Below are positions 8,559 through 17,756 of a stretch of DNA of 33,374 bases, one piece after another (the stretch's first letter is position 1; the number at the start of each line of letters is the position of its first letter). This DNA comes from Candidatus Avilachnospira avistercoris. GTDB lineage: Bacteria; Bacillota; Clostridia; Lachnospirales; Lachnospiraceae. The notes under the pieces are model-generated. The model was not told the DNA's origin. It did not search any database and saw only the letters and a program-made list of their open reading frames with translations. Both the position numbers and the translations under genes were made by a program. Location of the stretch: assembly GCA_018714145.1 (NCBI GenBank), contig DVNS01000052.1, forward strand, positions 1 to 33,374, given 5' to 3'.

Positions 8559-11204
8559 TCAGACTCCAAGCTGTCCCTTTGCAGTCTCCATGGCAAGCTT
8601 AAGGGCCTCGTCAGCCTTCTCGGGAAGGTTCCCTCCGGCCTGAGCCATGTTGGGACGTCCGCCGCCCTTTCCGCCTACTACGGGGGCTATGGCCTTTATG
8701 ATATCTCCGCACTTTATGCCCTTTGATACTGCGCTGTCTGTGGCCGCAGCCATGAGGCTGAGCCTTCCGTCATTTTCAGATATAAGGACTACCACGCAGT
8801 CTGAAAGCTTGGACTTGAGCTCATCTCCCAGATTTCTAAGGGAATTCTGGTCGGGAGCCTGAACCTTGGTGCAGAGCACCTTTACTCCATTCACCTCCAC
8901 TGCATCGCTGAGGGCTGAGCTTACGGAGGCTCCCGCAGCCTTGAGCTTAAGGGCCTCATTTTCCTTAGTAAGGGCTCTCAGTTCCTCAAGGAGGGCCTCC
9001 ACCTTATGCTTGGCCTCGGATGCAGGGGACTTGAGCAGGGCTGCTATCTCAGAAAGCTCTGCCTCCTCAGCCTCATAATGGGCCATCAGTCCGTCTCCCG
9101 TAAGGGCCTCTATACGTCTTACTCCAGCAGCAATGCCGCCCTCGCTTATTATCTTGAACTTGCCGATAGCACCGGTATGGCCTACATGGGTACCTCCGCA
9201 GAGCTCTGAGGAGAAATCTCCCATCCTTACGACCCTTACCTTGTCTCCGTACTTCTCTCCGAAGAGGGCTATGGCTCCGGTCTTCTTGGCATCCTCGAGG
9301 CTCATCTCCTCCGTAGTTACGGGAAGGTCTGCAGCTATCTCCGCATTGACCATATCCTCTACCTTCTTAAGCTCCTCCTTGGAAAGGGCTGCAAAATGGG
9401 TAAAATCGAAGCGCAGCCTGTCCTTATCATAAAGGGCTCCTGCCTGCTCCACATGGTCTCCAAGCACTGTCCTCAATGCCTTCTGAAGAAGATGGGTCGC
9501 AGAATGATTTTCCGCAGTGCGCTCACGTTCCATGGCATCGACCTTAAGCTCCACCTTGGCGCCGACCTGAAGCATGCCCTTTTCCATATAGCCCACATGG
9601 CCGAGCTTTCCGCCCTTAAGATGTATGGTCTCAAGTACCCTGAAGCTGCCGTCTGCATTTTCGATGATGCCGCAGTCTCCGGTCTGTCCGCCCATGGTAC
9701 CGTAGAAGGGAGATACCTTGGTTATGACCGTACCCTTCTGTCCCTCTGTAAGGGCCTCCACTATCTCATCCTCAGTGGTGAGCACCGTTATCTCAGAGCT
9801 TGCCTCGAGGCTGTCATAGCCCACGAACTCAGTGGTGATATGGGGATCTATGTCATCATATACGGTAGCGTCGGCTCCCATATAGTTACTGTGCTTTCTT
9901 GCCTTCCTTGCCTTCTCCTTCTGCTCATTCATGAGGCGGTCAAAGCCCTCACGGTTGCAGCTCATGCCCTTCTCCTCAAGTATCTCTACGGTAAGGTCAT
10001 AGGGGAAGCCATAGGTATCATAGAGCTTGAAGGCATCCTCTCCGGAAAGCTCCTTCTTTCCCTCACTCTCAAGGGCAGCTATCCTTTCATTGAGAATGTT
10101 CATGCCCGTATCTATGGTCTTATTGAACTTATCCTCCTCCTGATCGATGACCTTAAGTATCATGGCCTCCTTATCAGCGAGCTCAGGATATCCGTCCTTA
10201 TTGTGGGAAATGACATTGCGGGCCATATCCTTCATGAAGTTATGGGTGATGCCCAGCTTGCGTCCGTGTCTTACGGCACGTCTTATAAGACGGCGCAGCA
10301 CATAGCCCCTGCCCTCGTTTGAAGGCATGATGCCGTCGGATATCATGAAGGTGCAGGACTTGGTGTGGTCCGTGATGATACGAAGGGAGATGTCCTTGTC
10401 GTGGTCATCATGGTACTTTATGCCTGCCAGCTCACAGGCCTCCTCAAGGAGGGCCCTGTTGGTATCTATGGTATAAAGGGACTCCTCATCCTGAACTACC
10501 ATGGCCAGTCTCTCAAGTCCCATGCCCGTATCGATGTTTTTCTGTATCAGGTCACTGTAGTGGCCGTGTCCGTCATTGTCGAACTGGGAAAATACTATGT
10601 TCCAGACCTCCACATACCTGTCGCAGTCACAGCCCACGGTGCAGGTAGGCTTTCCGCAGCCGTACTTCTCTCCCCTGTCATAATATATCTCACTGCAGGG
10701 TCCGCAGGGTCCCTCGCCATGCTCCCAGAAATTGTCCTCCTTGCCGAACTTGAAGATGCGCTCCGCCGGTATGTGCATCTCATCGCGCCATATATTGAAG
10801 GCCTCATCATCGTCCACATAGACCGAGGGGTACAGCCTCTCCGGGTCAAGGCCCACTACCTCTGTCAGAAACTCCCATGCAAAGGGTATGGCCTCGTGCT
10901 TAAAATAATCTCCAAAGGAAAAATTGCCCAGCATCTCAAAGAAGGTGCCGTGGCGTGCAGTCTTGCCTACATTCTCAATATCTCCTGTACGGATGCACTT
11001 CTGGCAGGTGGTCACCCTCTTTCTGGGAGGTATCTCCTGTCCAGTAAAATAAGGCTTAAGGGGAGCCATGCCTGAATTTATCAGAAGCAGCGAATCATCG
11101 TTGTGGGGAACGAGGGAAAAGCTCTTCATGCGAAGATGCTCCTTGCTCTCAAAATACTTAAGGAACATCTCCCTTAATTCATTTACGCCGTAAACTTTCT
11201 GCAT
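8559..11204 (-). CDS. alaS: Alanyl-tRNA synthetase
   Basis: Class II AlaRS motifs: FFEMLGNFSFGDYFKHEAIPFAWEFLT; HSATHLLQKALRTVLGDHVEQAG; FSSELCGGTHVGHTGAIG; GGKGGGRPNMAQAGG. Start refined to MQKVYGVNELRE (GAGAGG upstream). Confidence 0.98.
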   Translation of the reverse strand: MQKVYGVNELREMFLKYFESKEHLRMKSFSLVPHNDDSLLLINSGMAPLKPYFTGQEIPPRKRVTTCQKCIRTGDIENVGKTARHGTFFEMLGNFSFGDYFKHEAIPFAWEFLTEVVGLDPERLYPSVYVDDDEAFNIWRDEMHIPAERIFKFGKEDNFWEHGEGPCGPCSEIYYDRGEKYGCGKPTCTVGCDCDRYVEVWNIVFSQFDNDGHGHYSDLIQKNIDTGMGLERLAMVVQDEESLYTIDTNRALLEEACELAGIKYHDDHDKDISLRIITDHTKSCTFMISDGIMPSNEGRGYVLRRLIRRAVRHGRKLGITHNFMKDMARNVISHNKDGYPELADKEAMILKVIDQEEDKFNKTIDTGMNILNERIAALESEGKKELSGEDAFKLYDTYGFPYDLTVEILEEKGMSCNREGFDRLMNEQKEKARKARKHSNYMGADATVYDDIDPHITTEFVGYDSLEASSEITVLTTEDEIVEALTEGQKGTVITKVSPFYGTMGGQTGDCGIIENADGSFRVLETIHLKGGKLGHVGYMEKGMLQVGAKVELKVDAMERERTAENHSATHLLQKALRTVLGDHVEQAGALYDKDRLRFDFTHFAALSKEELKKVEDMVNAEIAADLPVTTEEMSLEDAKKTGAIALFGEKYGDKVRVVRMGDFSSELCGGTHVGHTGAIGKFKIISEGGIAAGVRRIEALTGDGLMAHYEAEEAELSEIAALLKSPASEAKHKVEALLEELRALTKENEALKLKAAGASVSSALSDAVEVNGVKVLCTKVQAPDQNSLRNLGDELKSKLSDCVVVLISENDGRLSLMAAATDSAVSKGIKCGDIIKAIAPVVGGKGGGRPNMAQAGGNLPEKADEALKLAMETAKGQLGV
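8568..8619. repeat. Direct repeat copy 2 (native alaS 3' end)
   Basis: Exact match to 5675-5726; encodes KADEALKLAMETAKGQL of AlaRS. Confidence 0.95.
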
Positions 11205-11335
11205 CGTATCTGACCTCTCAATCACGGCGCACCGCTGCTGCGGTGCCTGCCTGTATTATATAAATATCATGCCAAGTCCTGTCAAAAACGGGTCCGGCTT
11301 TAGAAAAAACGAACTAAAATGTGATTTTACTATAA

Positions 11336-11824
11336 TTAGCCGTTAATTTCAAGGCCCTCGTCCTCTATAAGGTCCTGTCCGGTGGCGGCCCTTACTGCGA
11401 GCTTATCGCAGCGCTCATTTTCAGGGTGGCCGTCGTGGCCCTTGACCCAGATGAAGTTGACCCTGTGGGTCTCCATGGCACGAAGCAGACGCTTCCAGAG
11501 ATCCACGTTTTTAACTGGGCCGGACCTTCCCCGCTTCCAGTCGTTCTGCACCCACTTTTCTATCCAGTTCTGATTGAAGGCATCCACCAGATACTTTGAA
11601 TCACTGTATAGGTCCACAAGACAGGGTCGGTTCAGGGCCTCAAGGCCTGCTATGGCTGCCATCAGCTCCATACGGTTATTGGTGGTCTGCAGATAGCCTT
11701 GGCTCAGTTCCTTTTCATGAAGCACGCCCTTTCCATCCACATACTGAAGTATGGCTCCGTAGCCTCCCGGTCCGTCGGGATTGCCCCTTGCCGCTCCGTC
11801 CGTAAATATACTTACTGCTCCCAA
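11336..11824 (-). CDS. rnhA: Ribonuclease HI, TTG start
   Basis: [78 protein letters not shown] upstream of the TTG start. Confidence 0.95.
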   Translation of the reverse strand: MGAVSIFTDGAARGNPDGPGGYGAILQYVDGKGVLHEKELSQGYLQTTNNRMELMAAIAGLEALNRPCLVDLYSDSKYLVDAFNQNWIEKWVQNDWKRGRSGPVKNVDLWKRLLRAMETHRVNFIWVKGHDGHPENERCDKLAVRAATGQDLIEDEGLEING

Positions 11825-11911
11825 ATCTATATTTCCTCCCTCTATGACGCAGTGTCGCTATGAAAATCGCCGGTATCCCAAGCTTTCTTTCACTTTGAAC
11901 CTATCAACTAT

Positions 11912-11975
11912 ATCACGATACTTTTATATTACGATACTTTTATATTACGATACTTTTATATCACGATACTTTCCC
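11912..11975. repeat. Four tandem 16-bp units (atYacgatacttttat) upstream of rnhA
   Basis: Units at 11912-11927, 11928-11943, 11944-11959 and 11960-11975 (the last ends tttccc); each centres on TAT(C/T)ACGATA. Confidence 0.93.
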
Positions 11976-12011
11976 TGCGCCTTCTAAATATCGCTTTTAA
12001 TAAGCGTGGTC

Positions 12012-13619
12012 TCAGTCGTCAGTCTTATGCTTATTGATGATATCCCTTATATCCGCCGTCAGCTTCCTTATGTCCTTATTGGAGAATGCCTCATACCTTC
12101 CGCAGAGTTTCTCAAGCTCCTCCATGGCGGCTGAAAGCTCAGAGCGTATCTTTTCATTGCGTGTATTTACGGCAGTCTGCTTCTTCCTGAATACGGGCTC
12201 TGCCTCATGTATGAAGCAGTCAGCCGCAAGATCGAAGACCGTGCCGCTGTAGGGACACTCGACCTTAAAGCCGTATCTTTCCTTTATGAGGCCTGAAAGC
12301 TCCTCCATGGCTCCGTCATCGCCATGCACCAGAAATACCCTTGAGGGCGCCTTTTTATAGGCTCCCACCCATGAGAGCAATCCCTCCTGATCTGCGTGGG
12401 AGCTCATGTCTCCCATGGTCTCGATGGAGGCCTCTACATGAATGGCCTCGCCGAATATCTTCACGTCCTTCTTGCCGTCCTGAAGCTGACGTCCCAGCGT
12501 GCCCTCGGCCTGATAGCCTGCAAATACCACAGAGCAGGCAGGTCTCCACAGATTGTGCTTCAGGTGATGCCTGATACGGCCTGCATCGCACATGCCTGAG
12601 GCTGAGATGATGACCTTGGGCTCCTGATCGAAGTTGATGGCCTTTGAGTCATCAGCTGTGACGCTGAGCCGAAGGTTTGGAAAGCCTATGGGATTGATGC
12701 CGGAAAGCACCAGTTTCTTAGTCTCCTCATCATAGCACTCGGTCAGATTTTCACGGAATATCTTCGTAGCCTCGATGGCAAGGGGACTGTCCACATATAC
12801 AGGAAAACCGTCATGGCCCTTCACCAGTCCATCGGCCTTGATACGTCTTATGAAGTAAAGCATCTCCTGAGTACGGCCCACTGCAAAGGCAGGGATGACC
12901 ACATTGCCTCCCCTATCCAAGGTGCGCTGGATGATATCCGAAAGCTCCCTGATGTGGTCGACCCCCTTTGCGTGATGCCGATCTCCGTAGGTAGATTCCA
13001 TGATGACATAATCCGCCTCGTCTATGTACTGGGGGTCCCTGATAAGGGGCTTGTCATGATTTCCTATATCCCCTGAAAATACCAGCTTCTTCGATACTCC
13101 GTCCTCGTCTATCCATATCTCGGCAGAGGCCGAGCCTAAAAGGTGGCCCGCGTCGATAAAGCGGAGCTTTACCGTATCCGAAAGCTCCTCTATCTTACCA
13201 TAGGGTATGGCCCGAAAGCTCTCAAGGGCCTTCTTTGCGTCCTCCACTGTATAAAGTGGCTCCACGAGGGGCTTGCCTGCACGCTTTGCCTTCCTGTTTT
13301 CCCACTCTGCGTCCTGCTCCTGAATGTTTGCGCTGTCAAGGAGCATGATGCTGTCAAGGTCCATGGAGGCATCCGTCGCAAGGACGGTTCCGGAAAAGCC
13401 ATGGGCATAGGCATAGGGTATCATGCCGGCATGGTCTATATGGGCATGGGTCAGGATGATATAATCTATCTCCGGAAAATCCACCGGCATCGGAGCATTT
13501 TCGTAGGGATTGCTGCCCTGCTCCATACCGCAGTCCACAAGTATCTTGGTATCCTTCGTCTCAAGCAGGTGCCGGGAACCGGTCACCTCATGATCTGCAC
13601 CGATAAATGTAAGCTTCAT
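12012..13619 (-). CDS. MBL-fold metallo-hydrolase with beta-CASP/RMMBL domain, putative RNA-processing exonuclease
   Basis: THAHIDHAGMIPY, beta-CASP VIPAFAVGRTQEMLYFIRRI and KVIISASGMCDAGRIRHHLKHNL, RMMBL MSSHADQEGLLSWV. Start refined to MKLTFIGADHEV. Confidence 0.92.
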   Translation of the reverse strand: MKLTFIGADHEVTGSRHLLETKDTKILVDCGMEQGSNPYENAPMPVDFPEIDYIILTHAHIDHAGMIPYAYAHGFSGTVLATDASMDLDSIMLLDSANIQEQDAEWENRKAKRAGKPLVEPLYTVEDAKKALESFRAIPYGKIEELSDTVKLRFIDAGHLLGSASAEIWIDEDGVSKKLVFSGDIGNHDKPLIRDPQYIDEADYVIMESTYGDRHHAKGVDHIRELSDIIQRTLDRGGNVVIPAFAVGRTQEMLYFIRRIKADGLVKGHDGFPVYVDSPLAIEATKIFRENLTECYDEETKKLVLSGINPIGFPNLRLSVTADDSKAINFDQEPKVIISASGMCDAGRIRHHLKHNLWRPACSVVFAGYQAEGTLGRQLQDGKKDVKIFGEAIHVEASIETMGDMSSHADQEGLLSWVGAYKKAPSRVFLVHGDDGAMEELSGLIKERYGFKVECPYSGTVFDLAADCFIHEAEPVFRKKQTAVNTRNEKIRSELSAAMEELEKLCGRYEAFSNKDIRKLTADIRDIINKHKTDD

Positions 13620-13742
13620 ACAGTCTCCATTCTGATATTGACTAAGTCCAATATATATGTTAAAAAACGCTGTGGAATAGCAGTGACGCACTTTGTACGG
13701 ATATTATACTGCGGCCGCAAGCTTACTTTTAAGTAATGCTGC

Positions 13743-13933
13743 AACGTTACAACGTATTGCTTCACACTCCGTGCTCTCGCAATACTGCACCATTCGTAAT
13801 CCGCCAGTCCTGCGCTTTGCTTAGACTGGCTGCTTACTCATATCGTGCGGCATCCAAAGCCTTAGCCTCGAAAGTATATTCATGCAAGCATGACATACTT
13901 TCGCTGCTGCAGCTTTTTCTGCCTTGTAACGTT
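13743..13933. repeat. Hairpin-rich intergenic element bounded by inverted repeat AACGTTACAA/TTGTAACGTT
   Basis: Outer IR at 13743-13752/13924-13933. Internal IRs: GTATTGC..GCAATAC, CCAGTC..GACTGG, CGAAAGTATattCATGCaaGCATGacATACTTTCG. Confidence 0.7.
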
Positions 13934-13962
13934 ATTATACCATACCTCGAGGTAACTTATCC

Positions 13963-15219
13963 ATGATAAATCTTTTACTTGCCGTGATATATTTTTCCTT
14001 CATAAGTCTTGGCCTTCCGGACTCTCTTCTTGGTTCGGCCTGGCCCTCCATGTATCAGGAGCTCTCAGTGCCCATCTCCTATTCGGGCATCATCTCCATG
14101 ATCATATCCCTCGGCACCATAGCTTCGAGCCTTCAGAGCGACAGGCTCACAAGGAGGCTCGGCGCAGGCAGGGTGACCGCAATAAGCGTGGCCCTGACCG
14201 CCCTTGCCCTTATTGGGTTTTCCCTAGGCAAAAGCTTCCCCGCTCTCTGTATCGTAGCCATACCCTACGGACTTGGCGCAGGAAGCGTGGACGCGGCCCT
14301 CAATAATTATGTGGCACTGCACTTTGCGAGCCGGCACATGAGCTGGCTCCATTGTATGTGGGGAATAGGCGCCTCCATCGGCCCTTATATCATGGGCTCC
14401 GCCATTGGGAGCGGCGCAGGCTGGAGCCTTGGCTACCGCATCGTCGGTCTCATGCAGATAGGACTCTCCGTCCTGATCTTTATGAGCCTTCCCCTCTGGA
14501 AAAATAAGGACAGGGGCTCCTCCCTGTCTTACGATATACATGATACGGATATACATGCTCCTGAAAAAAACGGCCCCTCATCTTCAAAGGGATCCTCAGA
14601 GCCTTCTGACTTAAGGGGCACTATGGATGTGCCTGCTGCCCTGTCCCTTAAACAGATATTTGCCATACCTGGAGCTGTCTATCTCTTCATTGCCTTTTTC
14701 TGCTACATGGCCCTGGAGGCCACAGCCTCCCTCTGGGCCGCAAGCTTCCTTAGCTTTGAGCGGGGCCTTACGGGAGCCGGCGCCGCCTTTTATGCCGGAC
14801 TTTTCTTCATAGGCATGACCATAGGCAGGGCCGTAAGCGGCTTCCTTACCATGAGGCTTTCTGACACGGATATGATACGTCTGGGCCGCCGTCTTGCAGC
14901 CTTAGGTCTTATCCTCATACTTATCCCCATAGACGGTCCCCTGCCCTCAGTACCGGGGCTTATCATACTGGGGCTTGGTTGTGCGCCCATATACCCCAGT
15001 ATCATACACTCCACACCTTCCCTCTTTGGAGAGGATCGCTCTCAGGCCATCATCGGAGTTCAGATGGCAAGCGCCTATATAGGAAGCTGCCTTACCCCTC
15101 CCATCTTCGGAGTCCTGGGAGAGCATATAGGCTTTTGGCTCTATCCCATCTTCCTTATCATCTTACTGATACTCATGTCCCTCATGCACGAAAGACTCGT
15201 CAAAGCGCTCTCTTATTGA
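13963..15219 (+). CDS. MFS transporter
   Basis: 12-TM pattern; MINLLLAVIYFSFISLGLPDSLLGSAWPSMYQEL; SDRLTRRLGAGRV loop. GAGGTAAC upstream of the ATG. Confidence 0.9.
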   Translation: MINLLLAVIYFSFISLGLPDSLLGSAWPSMYQELSVPISYSGIISMIISLGTIASSLQSDRLTRRLGAGRVTAISVALTALALIGFSLGKSFPALCIVAIPYGLGAGSVDAALNNYVALHFASRHMSWLHCMWGIGASIGPYIMGSAIGSGAGWSLGYRIVGLMQIGLSVLIFMSLPLWKNKDRGSSLSYDIHDTDIHAPEKNGPSSSKGSSEPSDLRGTMDVPAALSLKQIFAIPGAVYLFIAFFCYMALEATASLWAASFLSFERGLTGAGAAFYAGLFFIGMTIGRAVSGFLTMRLSDTDMIRLGRRLAALGLILILIPIDGPLPSVPGLIILGLGCAPIYPSIIHSTPSLFGEDRSQAIIGVQMASAYIGSCLTPPIFGVLGEHIGFWLYPIFLIILLILMSLMHERLVKALSY

Positions 15220-16504
15220 AGCCTGCCGCAATCAATGTGACGATGAGCTCCGCCACGGGGATGGCTGCAAATACTCCCATGAGTCCAAACATAGGCGGCA
15301 GTATAAGGAGCAGCACTCCGCTCAGCACTATGCTTCGGAGCATGGCCACTATCATGGAATCCCTGTCCTTCATGACCGACTGCAGATAATATGTGGACAC
15401 CACATTTATGCCCATAAATACGAAGCCGGTAAAATATACCCTGAATATCATCGGGGCCGCGGCTATGACCTCAGGCGTGGCATCCACAAAGAGCCTTGTG
15501 ATCTCCACCGGAAACAGCTCTCCGCTGAGCATGAATATAGTTCCCAGCACCACCGTGGTAAAACCGGACATGCGAAAGACTGCCTTTATACGCTCGGGCC
15601 TTCCTGCGCCAAAGTTTCTCGAGGCTATGGGCTGCAGGGAACTTCCCACTCCCTTGAAGACGGCCTGAAAAAGCTGTCCTATGGTGCCCACTACGCCATA
15701 GACCGCAAGGGCTGAGACATCGCCGTATTTTAGGATGCGATTATTGATGATGACAGTAAGGGCGATGGTACCAAGGTCAAGGACGCCGGCTCCGAAGCCC
15801 ACGCTCAGTATCCGCCTGCATCCCTTTAAGACATTGCCCGGCATAACAAGCTTTAGTCCGCAGCTTTTGCTGAAGAAATGGGTGGCCATGATAAGGGTCT
15901 GAAGACAGGAGCCTGAGACCGTTGCGATGGCCGCCCCCTTAAGTCCCATGTCCATGGGAAAGCAGAGGAACCAGTCTCCGAAGATATTGAGGAGTCCCCC
16001 TGCTACCACTGCCTTCATGGCAAGGCCCGGCGCCCCGTCATTGCGCAGAAAGGAGCTCAGGAAGGTCGAGGCTATGAAGGCAGGGAAGAAATAGATGAGC
16101 CACATGCCGTATTCAAGCACATAGGGCAGGGTCTCATCATCGGCCCCGAAGAGCCTGTATATGGGCTCATGGAATATGAAGCATATAAGCCACATCGCAG
16201 CTCCTATGACTGTCATCATGATGACCGCCGCCGTGAACATGGCATTGCCCTTTTCATCATTGCCCTTGCCCTTCGCCACGCTCATCAGCACCGAGCCGCC
16301 AACTCCGCAGAGCACTGAAAGAAAGACCATAAGGGCAAACATCGGGTTTATGACGGCTATGGCCGCAGCACCCATGGGCCCCACCGACTGGCCCACGGCT
16401 ATGGTATCTACGAAACTGTAAACAGACACTACCAATGCGCTGCCTACTGAAGCGATAAGATAGTGTCTGTATATCTTCCTTATATCATCATTTAAAAGAT
16501 CCAT
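15200..16504 (-). CDS. MATE family efflux transporter
   Basis: YSFVDTIAVGQSVGPMGAAAIAVINPMFALMVFLSVLCGVGGSVLMS and repeat half NFGAGRPERIKAVFRMSGFTT. Confidence 0.92.
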   Translation of the reverse strand: MDLLNDDIRKIYRHYLIASVGSALVVSVYSFVDTIAVGQSVGPMGAAAIAVINPMFALMVFLSVLCGVGGSVLMSVAKGKGNDEKGNAMFTAAVIMMTVIGAAMWLICFIFHEPIYRLFGADDETLPYVLEYGMWLIYFFPAFIASTFLSSFLRNDGAPGLAMKAVVAGGLLNIFGDWFLCFPMDMGLKGAAIATVSGSCLQTLIMATHFFSKSCGLKLVMPGNVLKGCRRILSVGFGAGVLDLGTIALTVIINNRILKYGDVSALAVYGVVGTIGQLFQAVFKGVGSSLQPIASRNFGAGRPERIKAVFRMSGFTTVVLGTIFMLSGELFPVEITRLFVDATPEVIAAAPMIFRVYFTGFVFMGINVVSTYYLQSVMKDRDSMIVAMLRSIVLSGVLLLILPPMFGLMGVFAAIPVAELIVTLIAAGFNKRAL

Positions 16505-16610
16505 GCTGTCTAAAAATCCTTCTGCTGAAAATCTAGAATATATAGTTTCTCATCCTGTCAAAGGATAAGATCCTTCTATAGATTAAAGTAATCCCCTATG
16601 TTTTCGTGCT

Positions 16611-17753
16611 TTACCCCCCCCCGCCGGCTTTTGGAGCCTTATAGGGATATATGCGGAAAAATGTATCCTTATGCTTCTTGGCCTCGTACATGGCTGCATC
16701 CGAAAGCTTTATAAGCTGTTCAAGCTCCACTTGGCAGCTTCGGGCATAGATGACGCCCATGGAGATATCAATGTCCCTGTCATATCGCTTTTTGAGAGAG
16801 CTCTTCAGGTTATCCCTTAAGCCGCAGAGCTTGGTCTCCAGAAAGCCCTCCTTAGGAGGATACTTGAATTTCAGCAGCACTATGAACTCGTCTCCGCCAT
16901 ACCTGCCTACTATATCCTCATTTCTGAAGGAGGAAAGCAAAAGCTCACCTATGGACGAGAGTATCCTATCCCCCAGCTCATGACCTCCGGTATCATTTAT
17001 CCGCTTAAAATCATCCACATCCATGAATATCAGTACGCAGTTGGTCTCAGGATTAGTAAAGCTCAGATACTCCTCCGCCTGCTCTAAAAAATAAGTTTTA
17101 TTGCAGACCCTTGACAGGGTGTCCTGCTGGCTCAGCTGCCTGTAATGTCCCGAGAGCTCGTAGGTCTTCATCCTAGTCTCATTCATGAGATATAAGACCC
17201 CAAAGGAAAATAGCAACGCAAATACCGAAAGTACCGTATCCGAAACATAAAAGAAGGGCTTCTTAAGGCTGATAGTTATGATAACGAAGGCTATCTCCGT
17301 GAGCACCAGCACTGCTACCTGTATCCAGCTCTGTATGAAAAAGAGCGTAGGCATGGCGACTAAAAGAAGGGGTATGAACTGAGCCGTACCGCTGACATTG
17401 GCAAAGGTGTCAATGAGCATACAGGGTATCATGACCATGAGCTCAAAGATGACGCAGAGGACTGAAGTATATGGTGTCCTTGGCACGATCCCATGGCGGT
17501 TAAACAGCCAGTAAAGCAGCATCAGCACACATAGCGGCACAAAGGCGTAGTGATAGACCGTTGCGGACCAGTTCCTCAGCATGAGCCCTGCCAGATTATA
17601 TATGATGACGAACAAAATAGGCGTGATAAGGCAGGCGCCCCTCAGCACCACAAAATTGTTCAGGTCTATCTCCTCCTTATGCTCGTTGAAAAAGTCTCTC
17701 CTCCTGCGCAGGAATCCCCTGATATGTGAGAGACTGAACTTCCCGTTCCTCAT
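16611..17753 (-). CDS. Membrane-anchored diguanylate cyclase (GGDEF domain)
   Basis: About six N-terminal TM segments; FMDVDDFKRINDTGGHELGDRIL; RNED-IVGRY-GGDEF (I-site RxxD five residues before an intact GGDEF). Confidence 0.93.
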   Translation of the reverse strand: MRNGKFSLSHIRGFLRRRRDFFNEHKEEIDLNNFVVLRGACLITPILFVIIYNLAGLMLRNWSATVYHYAFVPLCVLMLLYWLFNRHGIVPRTPYTSVLCVIFELMVMIPCMLIDTFANVSGTAQFIPLLLVAMPTLFFIQSWIQVAVLVLTEIAFVIITISLKKPFFYVSDTVLSVFALLFSFGVLYLMNETRMKTYELSGHYRQLSQQDTLSRVCNKTYFLEQAEEYLSFTNPETNCVLIFMDVDDFKRINDTGGHELGDRILSSIGELLLSSFRNEDIVGRYGGDEFIVLLKFKYPPKEGFLETKLCGLRDNLKSSLKKRYDRDIDISMGVIYARSCQVELEQLIKLSDAAMYEAKKHKDTFFRIYPYKAPKAGGGG

Positions 17754-17756
17754 ATA

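Noticed and set aside
9396-11075. Long plus-strand ORFs (308 and 236 aa) antisense to alaS
   Set aside because: They mirror the alaS reading frame, have no RBS or recognisable domain, and reflect rarity of codons whose complements are stops.
11912-11975. CRISPR-like array
   Set aside because: Units are contiguous 16-mers without spacers and there are no cas genes; treated as a tandem operator/microsatellite.
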